Below, piece after piece: positions 1 through 12,870 of a DNA stretch of 64,000 nt. The stretch comes from Polytrichum commune (lineage: Eukaryota > Streptophyta > Polytrichopsida > Polytrichales > Polytrichaceae). The notes under the pieces are model-generated. The model made no database searches. It had not been told where the DNA came from and was given only the letters and a program-made list of their open reading frames with translations. The position numbers were made by a program, and so were the translations under genes. The stretch spans positions 4,776,001 through 4,840,000 of the forward strand of contig OX485803.1 of assembly GCA_950295325.1 (NCBI GenBank), in the 5' to 3' direction. Within the stretch, counting starts at the first letter, position 1; the number at the start of each line of letters is the position of its first letter.

Positions 1-420
1 AAAGACCTGAAGAAAGAGGTTTGTGCACAAAGAGAATGAAAACACATGATCAAATGAAGAAAGGCACTACTTGTTCTGATGAGTATTGATTCTTTAGACA
101 GGTGGCAAGAACCTAACTCCAGCATCCCAGAGATATTCAGAAGAATTCTGCAAGATCATTACTCGACTCACTCACTATCTTTCCAAGATCTAACTCCAAA
201 TGCACATGTGCAGCCCAAATTGTAATTGTCAGCTAACCCTAGTTTCAGCTATCTACTAAGAATGGTATTAATTCCGCCTAACTCTCCTGCAACAAAGTAC
301 ATCACAGCTCACCAGCTCCACAAAATTCCAATGCTTCAAAACTCTGAAAGTAGGATAAAACCCAATGAAAGCAGAGACAGTTTCATGCCTTCACTGATGT
401 CAAAGAGAGTGTAGAGAGTT

Positions 421-1720
421 TCAAACTTGTGCGGTCGCTTCTTGTTCATACTTCTCCTTGACACGTTCAAGGACCTCATCACTGGTGCTGGATACCACAA
501 ATTGACTGATGTAAGCAACCACGAATCCAACACAGACCATCGTCTACTGAATTTTATAGGTAAAAAGGATAAGTAATGCATTGCACACACACTATTAAAG
601 AATGTAATTTAAGGAACATAATTTAAGGACTACTTTCTCCATTAGGAACACTTCTATTTTATTTTATTTTATGAATTTCAACTTATTATTGAGAATGAGA
701 ATTGAGTGTATTCACAAGTCAAATCTGACAAGAAGAACAACGAGGACCAAAAGACACACAAGACATTGAAAACGGCTGAGTAGACTAACAAAACAAGGTT
801 CTTGCTGAATGCTTATGAAGAATCCCTACCAAACAATCTCAAACTTTTCAGGCTGGTAGAGATGGAGCCTTTTTCATCAAATTGTCAATAAAATGCGTTG
901 CAGAAACAATGCAAAAGGCTTCTATGCTGAGAAAAACCCAGCAAAAATGCAAAAACCAGAGGCAGCTAACATTACTTCAGACAGTCAACAGAAAGGGACA
1001 TGAACTCACAAGTGATGAAGACAGTCATTCATCTCTTTTGATTGCTGGCGACACACCCAGACCACAGAGAGTGTCCTTCCCTTCGCACATTCGGCAAACT
1101 TGGCAACAATACTGTCACACTCCTTGAGCGCCTGTGCCTTCATCTTACTGCGAAGGGCTAGCAATCCCCACCAATTAGTCAAATTTATTACCAAAACCTC
1201 ACTCTACCAGCTCTTTCCTGAATCTGAAACAAAAGCTGAATGTTATAACCTTGACTCCTGCTTGCAACAACCTTCTCTCATGTGAGCACTTGACCAAATG
1301 GTGTCTTAGCAGAAGATCATTAGGTTTCAGCAAGTTTACAAGCCCAAAACACCTTAAAATAGTATCACCAATGCACAGGTTTAAACATAGCAGGCAACTT
1401 GAGAAGGAAACTATTATAACCAAGAAATTTCAATGATTGAACATGCACTTTTTAAGGACATTAGTCAAGACATAACAATTTTCCATCCCCCACCGCCAAT
1501 AAAAGCATTGTTTCCATGTGGGAAGCTAGGATGAGCTAATGATCCTAGCATGCACCTACACATAGGGGCTAAGGGCTTTGCCTTCTATTATCAAGCAAAA
1601 CAGAGAGCGTACCTCCTTGTGAAAAATGCAACACTGTGAAGGGCAACGAAGTACATGTCACATACCTTCTTCAACCTTTTTTTTCATGCGAGACTCAGCT
1701 GCATCCTCCCTTATTCCCAT
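421..1720 (-). CDS. CMC1: CMC1-like twin-CX9C mitochondrial protein, 3 coding exons
   Basis: Coding exons on the minus strand are 1720-1666, 1157-1010 and 487-421. The phases join cleanly (55+148+67 nt), giving 89 residues and a stop. Introns show GT donors (gtatgt, gtgagt) and AG acceptors. Exon 1 encodes MGIREDAAESRMKKKVEE, and an in-frame stop lies just upstream of this ATG. Exon 2 carries two CX9C motifs, CDSIVAKFAEC and CRQQSKEMNDC, separated by the GRTLSVVW block. Exon 3 gives the short charged tail TSDEVLERVKEKYEQE. Known of the family: CMC1/CHCH proteins are imported into the mitochondrial intermembrane space by the Mia40 disulfide relay and assist copper delivery and COX1 maturation. 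The length is typical. The exact paralogue name is inferred. A leader intron may run upstream, since an acceptor-like site (gtaagcag) lies 16 bases before the ATG. Confidence 0.85.
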
Positions 1721-2037
1721 ATTGCCTCACGCTCCTGCTTACCACAAAAGTGGATAAATATTGCTTTCCCTCAGTCCACTCTAATGCTTCTGTTTTTGGC
1801 AGCCCCAAGATAGGTCGCAACACAACAAGACCTGCACAATGTTTGCCAGAATTTATAAACCTGCAGCAAAACAAGTCTTGGAGCACAGCTAAAATCTGAT
1901 TCACATAATTCCATGCCCACCACGGTATTCCACTGCTTCAGCTACTGCAAGTCGTCACTCATTAGAAGCACGCGTTCGCTGATTCTTCTTAGATAAGTGC
2001 TGCTCGACTTAAGAGCACATGTATTGTTCAAAATCTA

Positions 2038-2400
2038 GGGTGCCTTAAATCCAAGGCCTTAACCCAGATATTATGAGAACTCTGAGATTAAACCGCCTCA
2101 GGCTGGAATAGTGCTCAAATGAGGGACCTTCCTAGCAGTTGATTTCCAGAGCACCCTCAAACCTATGGTCCACATAATCATAGTGGGGTATCCAGATGAA
2201 CCAGAAATTTTCGACCAACCACATGCGAAGATAGGTGCGTGCCGACTTATGTGCGGCCGTCCATGGTAGTCTTTTGGGGGCCCTCTAATTCTCATGATGC
2301 CCAATTCGATTTTCCATATAGAGTTAGACCGACTCCAAGATGAAGCAACACCACCGGTGGCAACATCGGAGTCATCTTTTTTTCTTGTTTCAAATCTTCT
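2038..2400. repeat. Diverged direct repeat, copy 1
   Basis: This block shares a long, gapped similarity in the same orientation with 2755-3115. Shared landmarks in order are 'aaggccttaa', 'ggaatagtgc', 'cctatggtccac', 'aatcatagtgg', 'ggcctctaattct', 'catatag.cttagagc' and 'gatgaagcaacacca', ending at 'accggtggcaac'. Neither copy has a convincing reading frame. It is probably a duplicated non-autonomous element lying upstream of the CMC1-like gene, perhaps inside its leader intron. Confidence 0.7.
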
Positions 2401-2754
2401 CCAAACAAACATCACATTTCAATGCAGGTCCCAGATTTGGGCAGCCATCTCAGGCTGAGAATATACCCCCAATGTCTCAGACCAGAATGACCTAACATGA
2501 TAGGTGACCAATTTCAGCATACAATGTTGAACAGTCCTGCATCTTCAAGTGGTTGATCAAGCCTTAGAACTTTGTCTTTTCACCCTTGCTTTCATTCACT
2601 TCTAAGAGAACTAAAGTTATGTACACTTTTCATCTCCCTCTTTGTCACACGGGAAATACTTCCAAGATACTGAGATTCCAAATATGCTTGACAGGGTAAC
2701 TGAATCTAGGGGAAAGCCAAGGTGCAGATTGCGAATTGAGTATGCGAACCCCTA

Positions 2755-3115
2755 GGGGGGCGTCACCCAAGGCCTTAATCTGTATCCCATGGAACTCCAA
2801 AATTAAGCCGCCTAAGTCCGGAATAGTGCGAATGAGTGACCTTCTCATAGGACTTGATTTCTTTTGCATCCTACCACCTATGGTCCACCCAATCATCCAA
2901 TCATAGTGGTTATGATCGAGGGTATCCGGGTGAACAAAAAAATTCAACTTCCAAAGGTGGACGTCGTTCAAACTGTTCACCTTTGAAAGGAGGCAGTAGT
3001 CTTCCGGGGCCTCTAATTCTTCTGATGCCCATTTCAGGATTACATATAGACTTAGAGCAACTCGAAGATGAAGCAACACCATAATTATTCACACCGGTGG
3101 CAACAACGGAGTTAT
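2755..3115. repeat. Diverged direct repeat, copy 2
   Basis: This is the second copy of the 2038-2400 block, with extra bases inserted between 'cctatggtccac' and the tail. Open frames across it are incidental. Confidence 0.7.
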
Positions 3116-3479
3116 CTCTCTCTTGAGTATACGAATTCCTTAATAAGAAAAATTCAAATCCTGTAATTTTCCAGGGAAATTATGTGCGCAGGTCATAAAC
3201 AATAGATTCCATATTCCCGCCAATTCCAAAATACACAAAGCAATTATGCGGGGCAGTCCAGCTACATCGTGTACACAACATTGGCAATCCTGAGAAGCGA
3301 CCAATTGCTCGCAGTACAGCACAGTAGCTTGGAGAACCCTCGAAGTTTGTCAGCTCGTAAGCATACGCTAGCCTGTGATCTATATGGTCCGTCTATTGTA
3401 TGAAAGCCAAGCCCGATCTGGATAAAATCACTCGTGTAGACATAAACCAAGAGCTCATAGCTGCAAATCCCTTAACTGG

Positions 3480-3700
3480 TAAAGAAGTACACAAATTACA
3501 GAAACACAATCTGCACACTTGAATCAATTGCAGAAACGAAAGTGAGAAGAGTGTTCGGACGTGCCAGGGAGCGATGATGGTGTAGGAAGAGCGACGGCAA
3601 CGGCGATGGCGATGGCGATGGCGATGGCGATGGCGTGAAGCTCGAAACCCTAGAAGAATGACATCTCTCCTCACAAATTGCACCGGGATGGATCAATTAC
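3480..3700 (-). other. Possible untranslated leader exon (minus strand)
   Basis: On the minus strand this reads as a plant-like 5' leader: a 'ctagggtttcgagc' start, then pyrimidine-rich sequence with a CCATCG repeat and no long frame. It is the nearest such sequence upstream of the CMC1-like gene and could be its first non-coding exon across a roughly 1.7-kb intron. No transcript evidence is visible, so it could equally belong to nothing. Confidence 0.25.
3603..3635. repeat. (GCGATG)n microsatellite
   Basis: Five exact copies of GCGATG are followed by a partial copy. It lies inside the putative minus-strand leader. Confidence 0.95.
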
Positions 3701-3995
3701 GTAGCACTGTGGCTTTCATCGCTGATCAATCAAAATAAAATAAAGCGAGAAATTTCCAAAATGATGACGTTATGGCCACTTCACATTAACTTTAATTTAA
3801 TGTAAGCTGCCTTTAAACGAAGAAGAACTCCAGTCCCTGTAGGGAGGGGCCGGAGTGAATAGAGTGTATGTTCGTAGGACATCCTTGGCCATACCCCATG
3901 GTAGTGGCGTTGGATGTAATACTACTTCAGCCTTTGCAGGGAGTAGACACTATGTGAGTAACTAGTAGCTTTACCGGTTAGCCGGCATCATGGAC

Positions 3996-4030
3996 TAGGG
4001 GGGGGAGTGTGTTGGGCTTTAGAGATTTAT
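3996..4030 (+). other. Polypurine tract and possible LTR start
   Basis: A G-run (3997-4005) followed by AGTG and then TGTTGGGC resembles the polypurine tract and 5' edge of a 3' LTR in plant retrotransposons. No matching second LTR or coding sequence was found nearby. From 4030 to 5240 there is AT-rich sequence with no gene, including a block at 4390-4870 that resembles 56100-56460. Confidence 0.3.
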
Positions 4031-5245
4031 ATATGATTTTGTAGGTCAATGACGGGTTGTCTATTTTCTATCCTTCTTTTATGGATTAATATTGAGTGTG
4101 CATATTGTGTGGCGATTATGTTAATTTGTCTAAATGTGTTCCTAATTTGTGGTGTAGGGAGTTTAAGTTTTGTCTCTAATTCTGCCATCGAGGGGATGTG
4201 AGTTGTGGCTATGGCACCTGATGCTAGTACTATGAGTGGATTTAAACGAACACATAACATTGCTTCATAGGTGAGTTGCATTCGCTTCCCATAAATGGCC
4301 CAGATTCAGTCTGATGTTGTTGAATCGCCACTTAAGGTTTGAGAATTGTTGTTGGCCCCCACAAAACAATTTCATCTTCCTAAACAATCTTACGCACATT
4401 TTGCTCCGCTCCCACTTCTCGTGGGAGATGGGTAACAAATCCAATTCGCATCCATAGCTATCTTCCTCGTAATTTTCAAAGCATGGAGGAATAGCTTATT
4501 CATTTTCAAAGTGCATAATCTCTTTCTCATTAAATGATCATATAAGTTCCTCTGATTATGTTGATTGTTGAGCTTATAATTGTTAACAAATTTTAAGCAC
4601 AAACTTGATTTGGTTTTTTTTTTAAGCACAAATATATGGATATCCATTCAAGATTAGTGATTGAATTACACCATGCTCAAACATGCATTTTTAGCTTTGC
4701 ACTCGCTTTTCGTAGGGTATGAAGCACACAATTATTGTGAGATTATCAACAAATCCAAATTGATGTGCCTGGAGCCATGTCCCTACTAATTTTCGAGAGC
4801 TCATATGAATATCTTATTTGATATTGTTAAAGTGAAGATTCTCTTTCTTATTAAATTGATCACATGCCCCCCCCCCCCCTGCACCCCCGATTCCGATGAA
4901 ACCATGATTTAAGTGTATTTGGATTTCAACATGAATTTTGGACAATTCCAACTGCCAATATAACGTACATTAGATTGCAAAAATACGTAAACACAATGCA
5001 TGGTTGATGAACATGGAATACAAGCATTCAAATTGGTGGTTGTCGCGTTGTTGCTTTTGATGATGTTGTTTGATGTTGTTGTCCCCACAAATTCACATCC
5101 CTTATTATATTTTGGACAACCAATTTGTCCAAATATACTTAAATGTTGGTTTTAAACACATGTTTTTATGGTATACATTCTTAGATCCTTATCTAAACAC
5201 ACACCACTTAAATATAGATGCCGATTAAGAGATGTAACCAAAATA

Positions 5246-6053
5246 GGGTCACTTACCTTATGCCCAAGGGCCATGAGCATGAATTGTGTCAGGGGCCCTT
5301 GAAACTCATACGAAGGCCATCAAATGGAAAGTGAAATTGAAATTTGTGTGGGTCACACCTTTGAGCATATCCTAAAGATATAAATGACCACTCTCTCAAC
5401 TGGAATCACATAACTTCATCGCCATCCTAGTATTTATGTCAGTCCTTCTACATAAATTAGAATAAATAAAGGGTTATGAGATTTTCAGCATCATTGACTC
5501 CCAATTTGGTTTTAGACCCACCTCTTTCGGGTGGGCTTGACATAAAATCTAGTAGACTATGAAACACTATCCATTGCATGCCATGCAGGACTTCATTGTA
5601 TGTTTTTCATCCATTCAAGCCTTGTTGGTTCCTTATGCTCTCAAAATGAATTAACTACCCAACATTCTCCACCTACTCTACTACTTTGTTACTCTAGGAA
5701 ATTAGCCTCGTTGTCACCATCTTGATATACTTTTAGGGCCACTTCAGACACAAAATTGAAGCCCTATGATCATTACATTCTAAAAGGTCAAGACTGTTGA
5801 AGTTCACTTCACACTAGAAAGTGAATGCATGAGGGCCCAACGAAATTATCATGAATGAAAAGTCTACATAGATTCCTACATGGCACATTGTAAATAATGT
5901 TTCAAGGTCTACCACAATTTGCATCAAGCCCAACTCAAGAGGCAGGCTTAACATAATTTCAACATACAATGTCAATGGTATGGCCTTTGGATGAGAATCA
6001 AAGGTCCTCACAATTTCATGGTCATTGGCATTGGCTCGTGTGTGAAGTGACCC
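5246..6053. mobile_element. PIF/Harbinger-like MITE, copy 1 (808 bp)
   Basis: The left end reads GGGTCACTTACC and the right end reads GTGTGAAGTGACCC, i.e. GGGTCACTTCACAC inverted. The right flank is TTA and the left flank is ATA, a 3-bp target site with one change. The interior carries family sequence seen in the other copies, such as 'aagtctacatagattcctacatgg' broken into similar stretches. There is no coding capacity. Confidence 0.65.
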
Positions 6054-6184
6054 TTAGTTCCACAAGGCTTTTGGATTCCTGGACTTTAGAATTGATTTGA
6101 ATTCACTGAGCCATTGGCAATTCGAGGGAGCTTGAAATATTAATATACGTTCATTCTTTATAACCATCCAAATTACACAAGCAT

Positions 6185-6385
6185 GGTGGGTAAGATAATT
6201 AGGGATGAACACGTAATCCAGTTAGCCATTGTGGATGAATAGCTCGAGAACAAGATGAATGAAAATTTCCGATAGTTGCCCTCCTCTTTTGATAAAATGC
6301 GTCAGTTCTCGTGGATGAACCACGCTGAGACATACAATAATGGATGAATATGCCCAGACATTGGATGAAGGAACATTTATAGCAG
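6185..6385. repeat. GGATGAAT-rich repeat, copy A
   Basis: It matches 31930-32075 in the same orientation, just outside the opposite edge of the pogo-like element. Shared landmarks are 'aatccagt..gcca', 'tggatgaatag', 'gatgaatgaaa', 'cctcctc', 'gataaaatg' and 'gacattggatgaagg/gacgaatgaagg'. No frame is supported. Confidence 0.6.
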
Positions 6386-6931
6386 TGAACATTTCATCCT
6401 ACAACTTGCAATACACATAAACATGGGTATATAAGACTACAGTCTACCCTCTTTAAGTGTCGCCTCTTTAAAGTGTTACAATATCATTAGTGATACATTT
6501 TTCAAACTCCCTTGAGAAATATACTAGTAAGTGTTAATTCTTACTTTACTACCAAAAAAAACACTCTCCTCTTTGTTAATTTACAATGTATAATTGTTAT
6601 TTGTATGAAAATCCATGAAACATATGTTAACTTCCACACCATGTTACTTCTCCTCCTTTCCTCTCAATATGGTTCATGTGGCACTCCACATGTAAGTCCA
6701 AGCATCCACGAGTCAAAGTTCCAACACAATCTTCCAAGATTTAGTCCGGTATTCTTAACTTCACTCATCATTGGCATCATTAGACTCAGGGTCGTTCTTA
6801 AATATATTTCCACTACAACCATTCCAAAATGTTGGAAGCATGTCAATATGATCTTTGGTGGTACATTGACATCAAATTCCACTAATATATCATCCGTAAT
6901 TGCTTCTCATTGAGCTTGTAGATGTTCAATG

Positions 6932-7182
6932 TGTTGTGACTGGAATGCCATCACAACAACCTCGAGATTCCCCCGGCTTAACTTAGGAGCCGTTTGTATT
7001 AATTAGAGGATCCAGGGTTTAAGAGTCTAAGTAGATACTTTAGGTAGTGGATCTGTTAGAGCATTAATACTACCATGCAGACTTAATATACATATATATT
7101 GGACCTTCCGCCTCATTTGGGCGTTGGAGATTTCTATCTACTCTCAGTCTATCTTGTACTACTTTCTTCTATCTCTACAACA
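6932..7182 (+). repeat. 5' LTR of the Copia element
   Basis: It begins TGTTGTGACTGG and ends CTCTACAACA, aligning along its length with 31085-31345. A primer-site-like 'ttatcagtac' follows the LTR. The LTRs differ at numerous sites and by a roughly 10-bp indel, so the insertion is old. Confidence 0.92.
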
Positions 7183-7802
7183 CGTTATCAGTACTTTTGC
7201 TCTTCAGCGCTCCTTCAACTTCTGTTCGCATTTTTTTGAGTTCTTCTAGTAAGAGTATAATATAGATTCATTTGATAGTTTGATTGGCTCTACAACTTAG
7301 AGACACATTTTTTATTTAAGATTGTTTTGATTGTAGGGCACACCTGATATTTGATTCAATCTCTCTTTCTCTCTTTCTCTCCATATATCTTTTCTCTTTT
7401 CTTTTAGCTTCATGATGACATTTCTTAGTTAAGATCTGGACCAGTTAAACTGATATCATTTGAGTATGTTGAGTCTATTGTTATTGAATCTGGTTGACTA
7501 CTTTATAGAATCAGAAACTTAAAAACCTTCAAATTAGTTAGAGACAAGTCTGAATCTGACTCAAACTTATTAGTTTAGCTAGAATTTGTTTGAAGAGTAT
7601 TGTTCTGAACTCATGCACCTTTGCAGAGATTAATAGATCAAATCACATACTTTTGATAGTATTTTACAATAGAATAATTAGCCATTAGTCTACCCGACAC
7701 GAGATTGTTGTCTTAGTTTATTGAAATCAGAAGTTAAAACCACCTACAAACTGAACTTAGTCAAGCATGTGATTACACAACCTAGAGTCACTTTCAGATG
7801 GC

Positions 7803-7930
7803 GTGGACAAGACATCCCCCAAGCTGGGACTTACCACGCCCCCTGCGTGGATGGATGCCGTCGGAGTCCACATCCCAAGTCAAAGTGCCGCTCAATTTGC
7901 AATACATGTTGCACAATATTTGCCACAGCC
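7803..7930 (+). repeat. Left terminal inverted repeat of the MULE
   Basis: It is the inverse of 24409-24538. The most conserved stretches are 'gctgggacttaccacgcccc', 'gtcggagtccac', 'gtgccgctcaattt' and 'cacaatatttgccac'. Confidence 0.9.
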
Positions 7931-8804
7931 AAAAGCTTTAATCAAAAATTTTTTGGGCTGCCCAAATTTTGAAGGTGGTTAGGGTTTGATATAAAGTGCG
8001 GGTTCTAAACATTCCACCTCCCCTAAACATTCTTTCCTTCATGAAATGGATGAATGTTTCAACAAATTTGAAATATACTCACTCGTCCCAATCAATATGG
8101 GCCTTTGGATGTGAGGCTTTCATTCAATACTAGGGAAGAAACTATATAATGTGTTTGTAAGGATTTAGGGTTCTCTTCTTCACATCTTTGCCTTCATATC
8201 TAGAGGTAATAGTGTTTACACTAATCCTTGTAGTTCAACTACATCTTGAATTACTTATTTGAATGAAAAATATTGTTATTTTTGCTTCTTATTTTGTGGT
8301 GCATTTGTTCTACTTTAGATACTAGATTGCACCAAGTTTGTGGAGCATCAAATGAGATTTGTGGCACATTTGTTTTGCGGCAGGTATTGCACTCTCTTCC
8401 CTATTCTTCATTTAAGCAAGCATGGAAGATGTCCAAAGAGCGTACAATATATATATGTTGCGTCAGGTATTGCATGGTTGTTGTGATTTGTTTTCATGTT
8501 GTATTTGTAGAAGTAATTAAGTTTCATTTGTTTAGGTCTAGTAAATTATAAGGCTATGGCTCACATTTAAAATGTTTCTTCTTTGCATGATTTAGTTTGA
8601 TTTATTATTTTTAATTTAATTTAAATTTTTCATTATCACACTTCATTTCCTTATAGTTTCTATGAATGTGAATGTTTAGGGTCTATTGTATATGTATCAA
8701 TTTAATGTAGTGTAGAATTGATCGTCATGTTGGTTTTCTGGTTGTGCTCATACATCAATTAAGATTAAATCTCTTTGTTAGTTACTTAAGGTAAGACAAT
8801 AGCC

Positions 8805-11360
8805 ATGGGCATGAAAAATGAGGTACCACATATTCAATATTCAAGTCAAGGTCCTATTTATTACCAAGATTTGATATGGACTCAAGGGATGAGACGGGGT
8901 TCAAAGGACTCCTCTATTTGTACAGTGATGACGGCCTATATTTTGTGGGAAAGAATAAACAACTTTATCGAAGGGCAAGTCATAGACAACGGTTCTTCAG
9001 TTGAATGAGCCAAGGAAGATAGCAAGGAGAACAAGAAAGAGCTCAAACGTATACAACTGACTTCATCTATTGTGCAAACATGATATGTAATTTTTTTTAA
9101 TTTGTTTGTTTACCATTTAGTACTCCATTGAAGGAAAAATATATATATGGTTTTACAATTGAAATTAAAACAACTACTTGTATTTTTTTAGGTTTTATTG
9201 TCCTTATGGAAAAGAAGATCACCGATTCGATCCCAAACATAATTTTTTTTAAATGATTTGTTGTAAGGCAATTGCAATTATATCCTCATATTGGTGAGGT
9301 TATCTACTACCATAGTGAGCATACCAAGAAGAATAATGAAGTTGCACATGGAGTAATGAATCAATATTCAATAGCAAGAAGAAGTGAGGTAGCTCCTCGA
9401 ATATATGGAGAGTTGAAGAAATGACTTATTAAGAGTTTGGATGACGGATTCACGGCTAGACAAGTCTTTGAAGAACATAAAAATGTATGGTATGAAGGTT
9501 GGACAAAACTATGAAACATTCAAAAGACAACTCTTTACTTCTTAAGCATGTTCGTTACTATAAGTATTAAATGAAATTGGAGAATCCTAATGTAACCTTC
9601 TACTATCAAAATGATGATACTACTGGAGGTGTTCCTTTCACCATTGGTATTCAAATACCATGGCAAAAGATAAATATTTTTAAATATGAAAGAGATGGAT
9701 GTAATTATATGACCGCAACTTTTGGTACAAATGATTTGATGTACCACTTGTTTATTCTGGTGATTTTTTATGAGTAACACAACAAAATATCAATTGCATG
9801 AGTTATTATTTCACGACAAAAAGAAGATGATATTTATAATTGACTATAGGCACTAAAGTTGTTTGTTAATAACGACCACTTGGATTGGAAACCATCGTGC
9901 TTCATTGTAGATGATGCAATACAAGAACGAAAAGCAATCAAGTAAGTATGTCATTGCTATTTTTTGTTGCATTTAAGATACAATGTTCCATTGGTTGGCA
10001 ATGACATTACAATATTATTTTTGTAGGAGGGTATAAAATGATGCAAGAATTTATTTATGTGCATTCCATGTTTTGAAGAATTTGAAAAAAAAATGTAAAA
10101 AAAAAATACCGGGTAATAAATTTGCGAAGTAAGAAGTATTTTGGAAAATGCAACAAGTTCTCTACCTTAGCATTGAATACAAAGAAATAAAAGAGCATTT
10201 TATTGAACGTGATAAGAATGTTATGAATAAGATATTTGAAGAATATGACGTATCCGTCATCAATAAATATTTAAAAAAAATTATGCCAAGATATATGATA
10301 AGTCACTCTAACATCTTCATTTTCATAAGTTGTATTTGTGTATGAAACGCATTCCTATACTTTATTTCATTTTTTTCTATATATATTTTGAGTTCTAATT
10401 ATTAAATAATTTATTCTATATAAAATTATGGTTGGTTGGTTTGCATTGCTAACCTCATGCAAATCAGGGTATAAACAACAATATTGAGTCTTATTATGGT
10501 GCTCTAAAGATATTGCTTAGTTAATGTACAAAAGGTCCGTCGAGAAGAAGATTAGATTGGTTGGTGTGGCATTTGACAATATTGTCTCTCATTACATGTA
10601 TATTGAAAAACAGAAGTTTAAAAGTTTTATTCCAAACAAAAAATTGAAATAATAGTGAGTAAGAATATTGAGAAAGCCCGTAATATATCCAATGATGATG
10701 TATTACATCCTACATCTTGGGACAATCGATGGGTAGTGGATAATTCTCACTCAATGACATTTCTTTTAGAGGTAATCCATTTGTAGACTATGTTTGTTGT
10801 TCTTGTGAACATGCTTTGAAAGGAAATTTTTGCAAATATCATATTGCTATTATTCTAAAGTTTTAGCAAATTGTTGTGAGAGCTCTATATTAAAATATTA
10901 TGGAACTTATTATGACACTCAACATGGGGCTTGAAGGCTTTGTGTTTATATTTAAAGCCACATAAAATTAATGATTTTCAAGAAGAATTGGATGAAGATG
11001 CAAGCGAACATGGATATAGAGAAGAAGAAAAATATAGTAATACTAATGATGAGGGAATTAAATATACATTGAGAGTTCGTATACCGGAAGGTATTGCATC
11101 GAGGACGAAACAATTTTGGGAGGGGATACAATAAGAGTCTTTTAGTAGAGGAATGTTGTTGATGCAATATACAAATGTAATTTTGGAGAGGCTACATACC
11201 AATGTGAGAAATTTATGAAGATCAAATGCCATTGATTTTCTCAATACAAATGTGCATTTGAAAGCAAGGACAAATATCACTTCAAAATTTATCAAGCGAA
11301 CTAGACACCATCTGAAGATTTATATGGAAACAAAAAGAGCTAAAAAAACTAGAAGTGAAT
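8805..11360 (+). pseudogene. Decayed MULE transposase with SWIM zinc finger
   Basis: Fragments in several frames appear in the order expected for plant MULE transposases. A helical N-terminal block lies near 9290-9520 (GELKK..IKSLDDGFTARQVFEEH). A DDE-type domain follows at 9571-9960, with GIQIPWQKINIFKYERDG, ATFGTNDLMYHLFIL and FIVDDAIQERKAIK. The conserved NNNIESYYGALK block is near 10475. A SWIM finger CSCEHALKGNFCKYH (CXCX8CXH) is near 10790-10840, and a basic tail ends near 11360. Known of the family: the DDE domain performs cut-and-paste transposition and the SWIM finger probably binds DNA. Multiple stops and frameshifts rule out activity. An upstream frame at 8805-9008 may be its first exon. 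Confidence 0.8.
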
Positions 11361-11474
11361 AGTAGAATATACATACTAGGCACTTCATTTATGCTATATT
11401 TTTAATATATATTTTATTCAAATTTAATCATTTCAAGTATATTCAAATAAATTCATTTGAAAATTTACAATAGC

Positions 11475-11654
11475 TGTCGTATTTTTTCCTGCCACAATAT
11501 TTTGGGTTAGTAAATACGGAAAATCTGTATTACATGCCGCATTTTTTCCTGGGACACTGTTTAGGATTTGTAATTATCAAAAGTCTGCAATACATGTCGC
11601 GGTTACATCTGCCGCACTGTTTTAGAGCATTAATTATTTATAATGTGTGCAATT
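11475..11654. repeat. Three 60-bp tandem repeats
   Basis: Units start at 11475, 11535 and 11595 with TGTCGT, TGCCGC and TGTCGC, an exact 60-bp period with internal divergence. Each unit ends with a motif like 'gtctgcaatacatg', resembling the inner part of the MULE terminal repeat ('gcaatacatgttgcac'). Confidence 0.8.
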
Positions 11655-11869
11655 TTAGAGGCATGAAATAATAGTGTAATATGCATATTGTTTAAAGACT
11701 GTGAATCATTGTCTTTATAAATTATATTTTCAAATAAATAATGAACATATAGAAGAGATATCATCATATATTGATAGGAAAAAATAGTCCATGTTGAATA
11801 ATTTGAACCCAAAATCACAAGGTAAATAAAAATCATACTATGTCTTATTCACGGAAGTAGCAGGGATAT

Positions 11870-12770
11870 CGAGCACGATAATCCTCTGCCTTCTCTTCAA
11901 CCTTAGCCCTAATTAAGGTGGATTTCATATTCTACAAATTTTCTTATACATTGAGCATATCTTGCTTATATTTCTCCCATCCAAGATTGTACCTTTAATA
12001 AAATAAAATAAATTGGATGTGAAAAACAATTGAACAATAATAATATACAGATATAATAACATAAAAATTTATTGAAGCCTAACTATTCAAACTCATATAA
12101 TTTAAAATGAACATACTAATAAAAAACTTCTTGATCTTCATGATAGACAAGCAATTTTTTCTTGAATAACTTGCGCTCATGAGGAATGTGATTCTTCGAA
12201 AATGCCTTTATTAAATTTGCATATTTTGATGGCCTCATAATCGTAATTCTTTGAAGAAAAAAACATCATTTGTCTCCAACGAATTCTATTTCTGGGAAAT
12301 AATGAAGTTCCCCCCAATTCACTAATTCTAATTATCTCTACTTTTTTTTAATTAAAAAAACTATAAAGAAGAGGTTTAGGGAGTGATTCACGATCTTCTA
12401 CATTTTCTTGAATTTCATTTCACGAAGCCAGTGTCTTTTGTCTCTAGACCTCCACTTGTTGGCTATGAATTTTCCGTAGCCGTTTCTTCATATCTCCCAT
12501 GATCTTCGAATTCATTTTCTTATGATCTTAAATCCGATGGCGATGATTTGGCCTTGGCCTCCTTGGTTCTGTTTTCTCTATAAAGAAATTATCTTTCTTC
12601 TTCATGTGTCCACGAACATTCTTCAAATTCTTGAATTTGCGAATGTACTTTCCATGACGACATTCAAAGGCTTGAGAAATGTGATCCCGGTCCTCTTGCC
12701 TTTTAGAAAACCAATAATGAGTCTCAAAGCTCGCAAGGGCAAACGATCATCTATACCATATAAGAAATAA
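11870..12770 (-). pseudogene. Coding-like blocks, not identified
   Basis: On the minus strand several short blocks have a charged, protein-like composition separated by stops and gaps: KNHIPHERKLFKKKLLVYHE near 12210-12130, GWEKYKQDML near 11980, and RAKVEEKAEDYRARYP near 11900. They could be exons of a captured gene or of a second MULE gene. I do not recognise the family. The remaining sequence to 12870 and from 12915 to 14280 is very AT-rich and shows no gene. Confidence 0.3.
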
Positions 12771-12870
12771 AATATTAATTTAAAATTAATTATTCTAAAA
12801 AATATAATTCTAAAAAATATACATAACCGCATACATAACATTATTTAGCGACCTCAAATTAACTTTTTCA

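Noticed and set aside
2645-3082. 145-codon minus-strand frame
   Set aside because: It spans one copy of a duplicated non-coding repeat; the other copy does not keep the frame.
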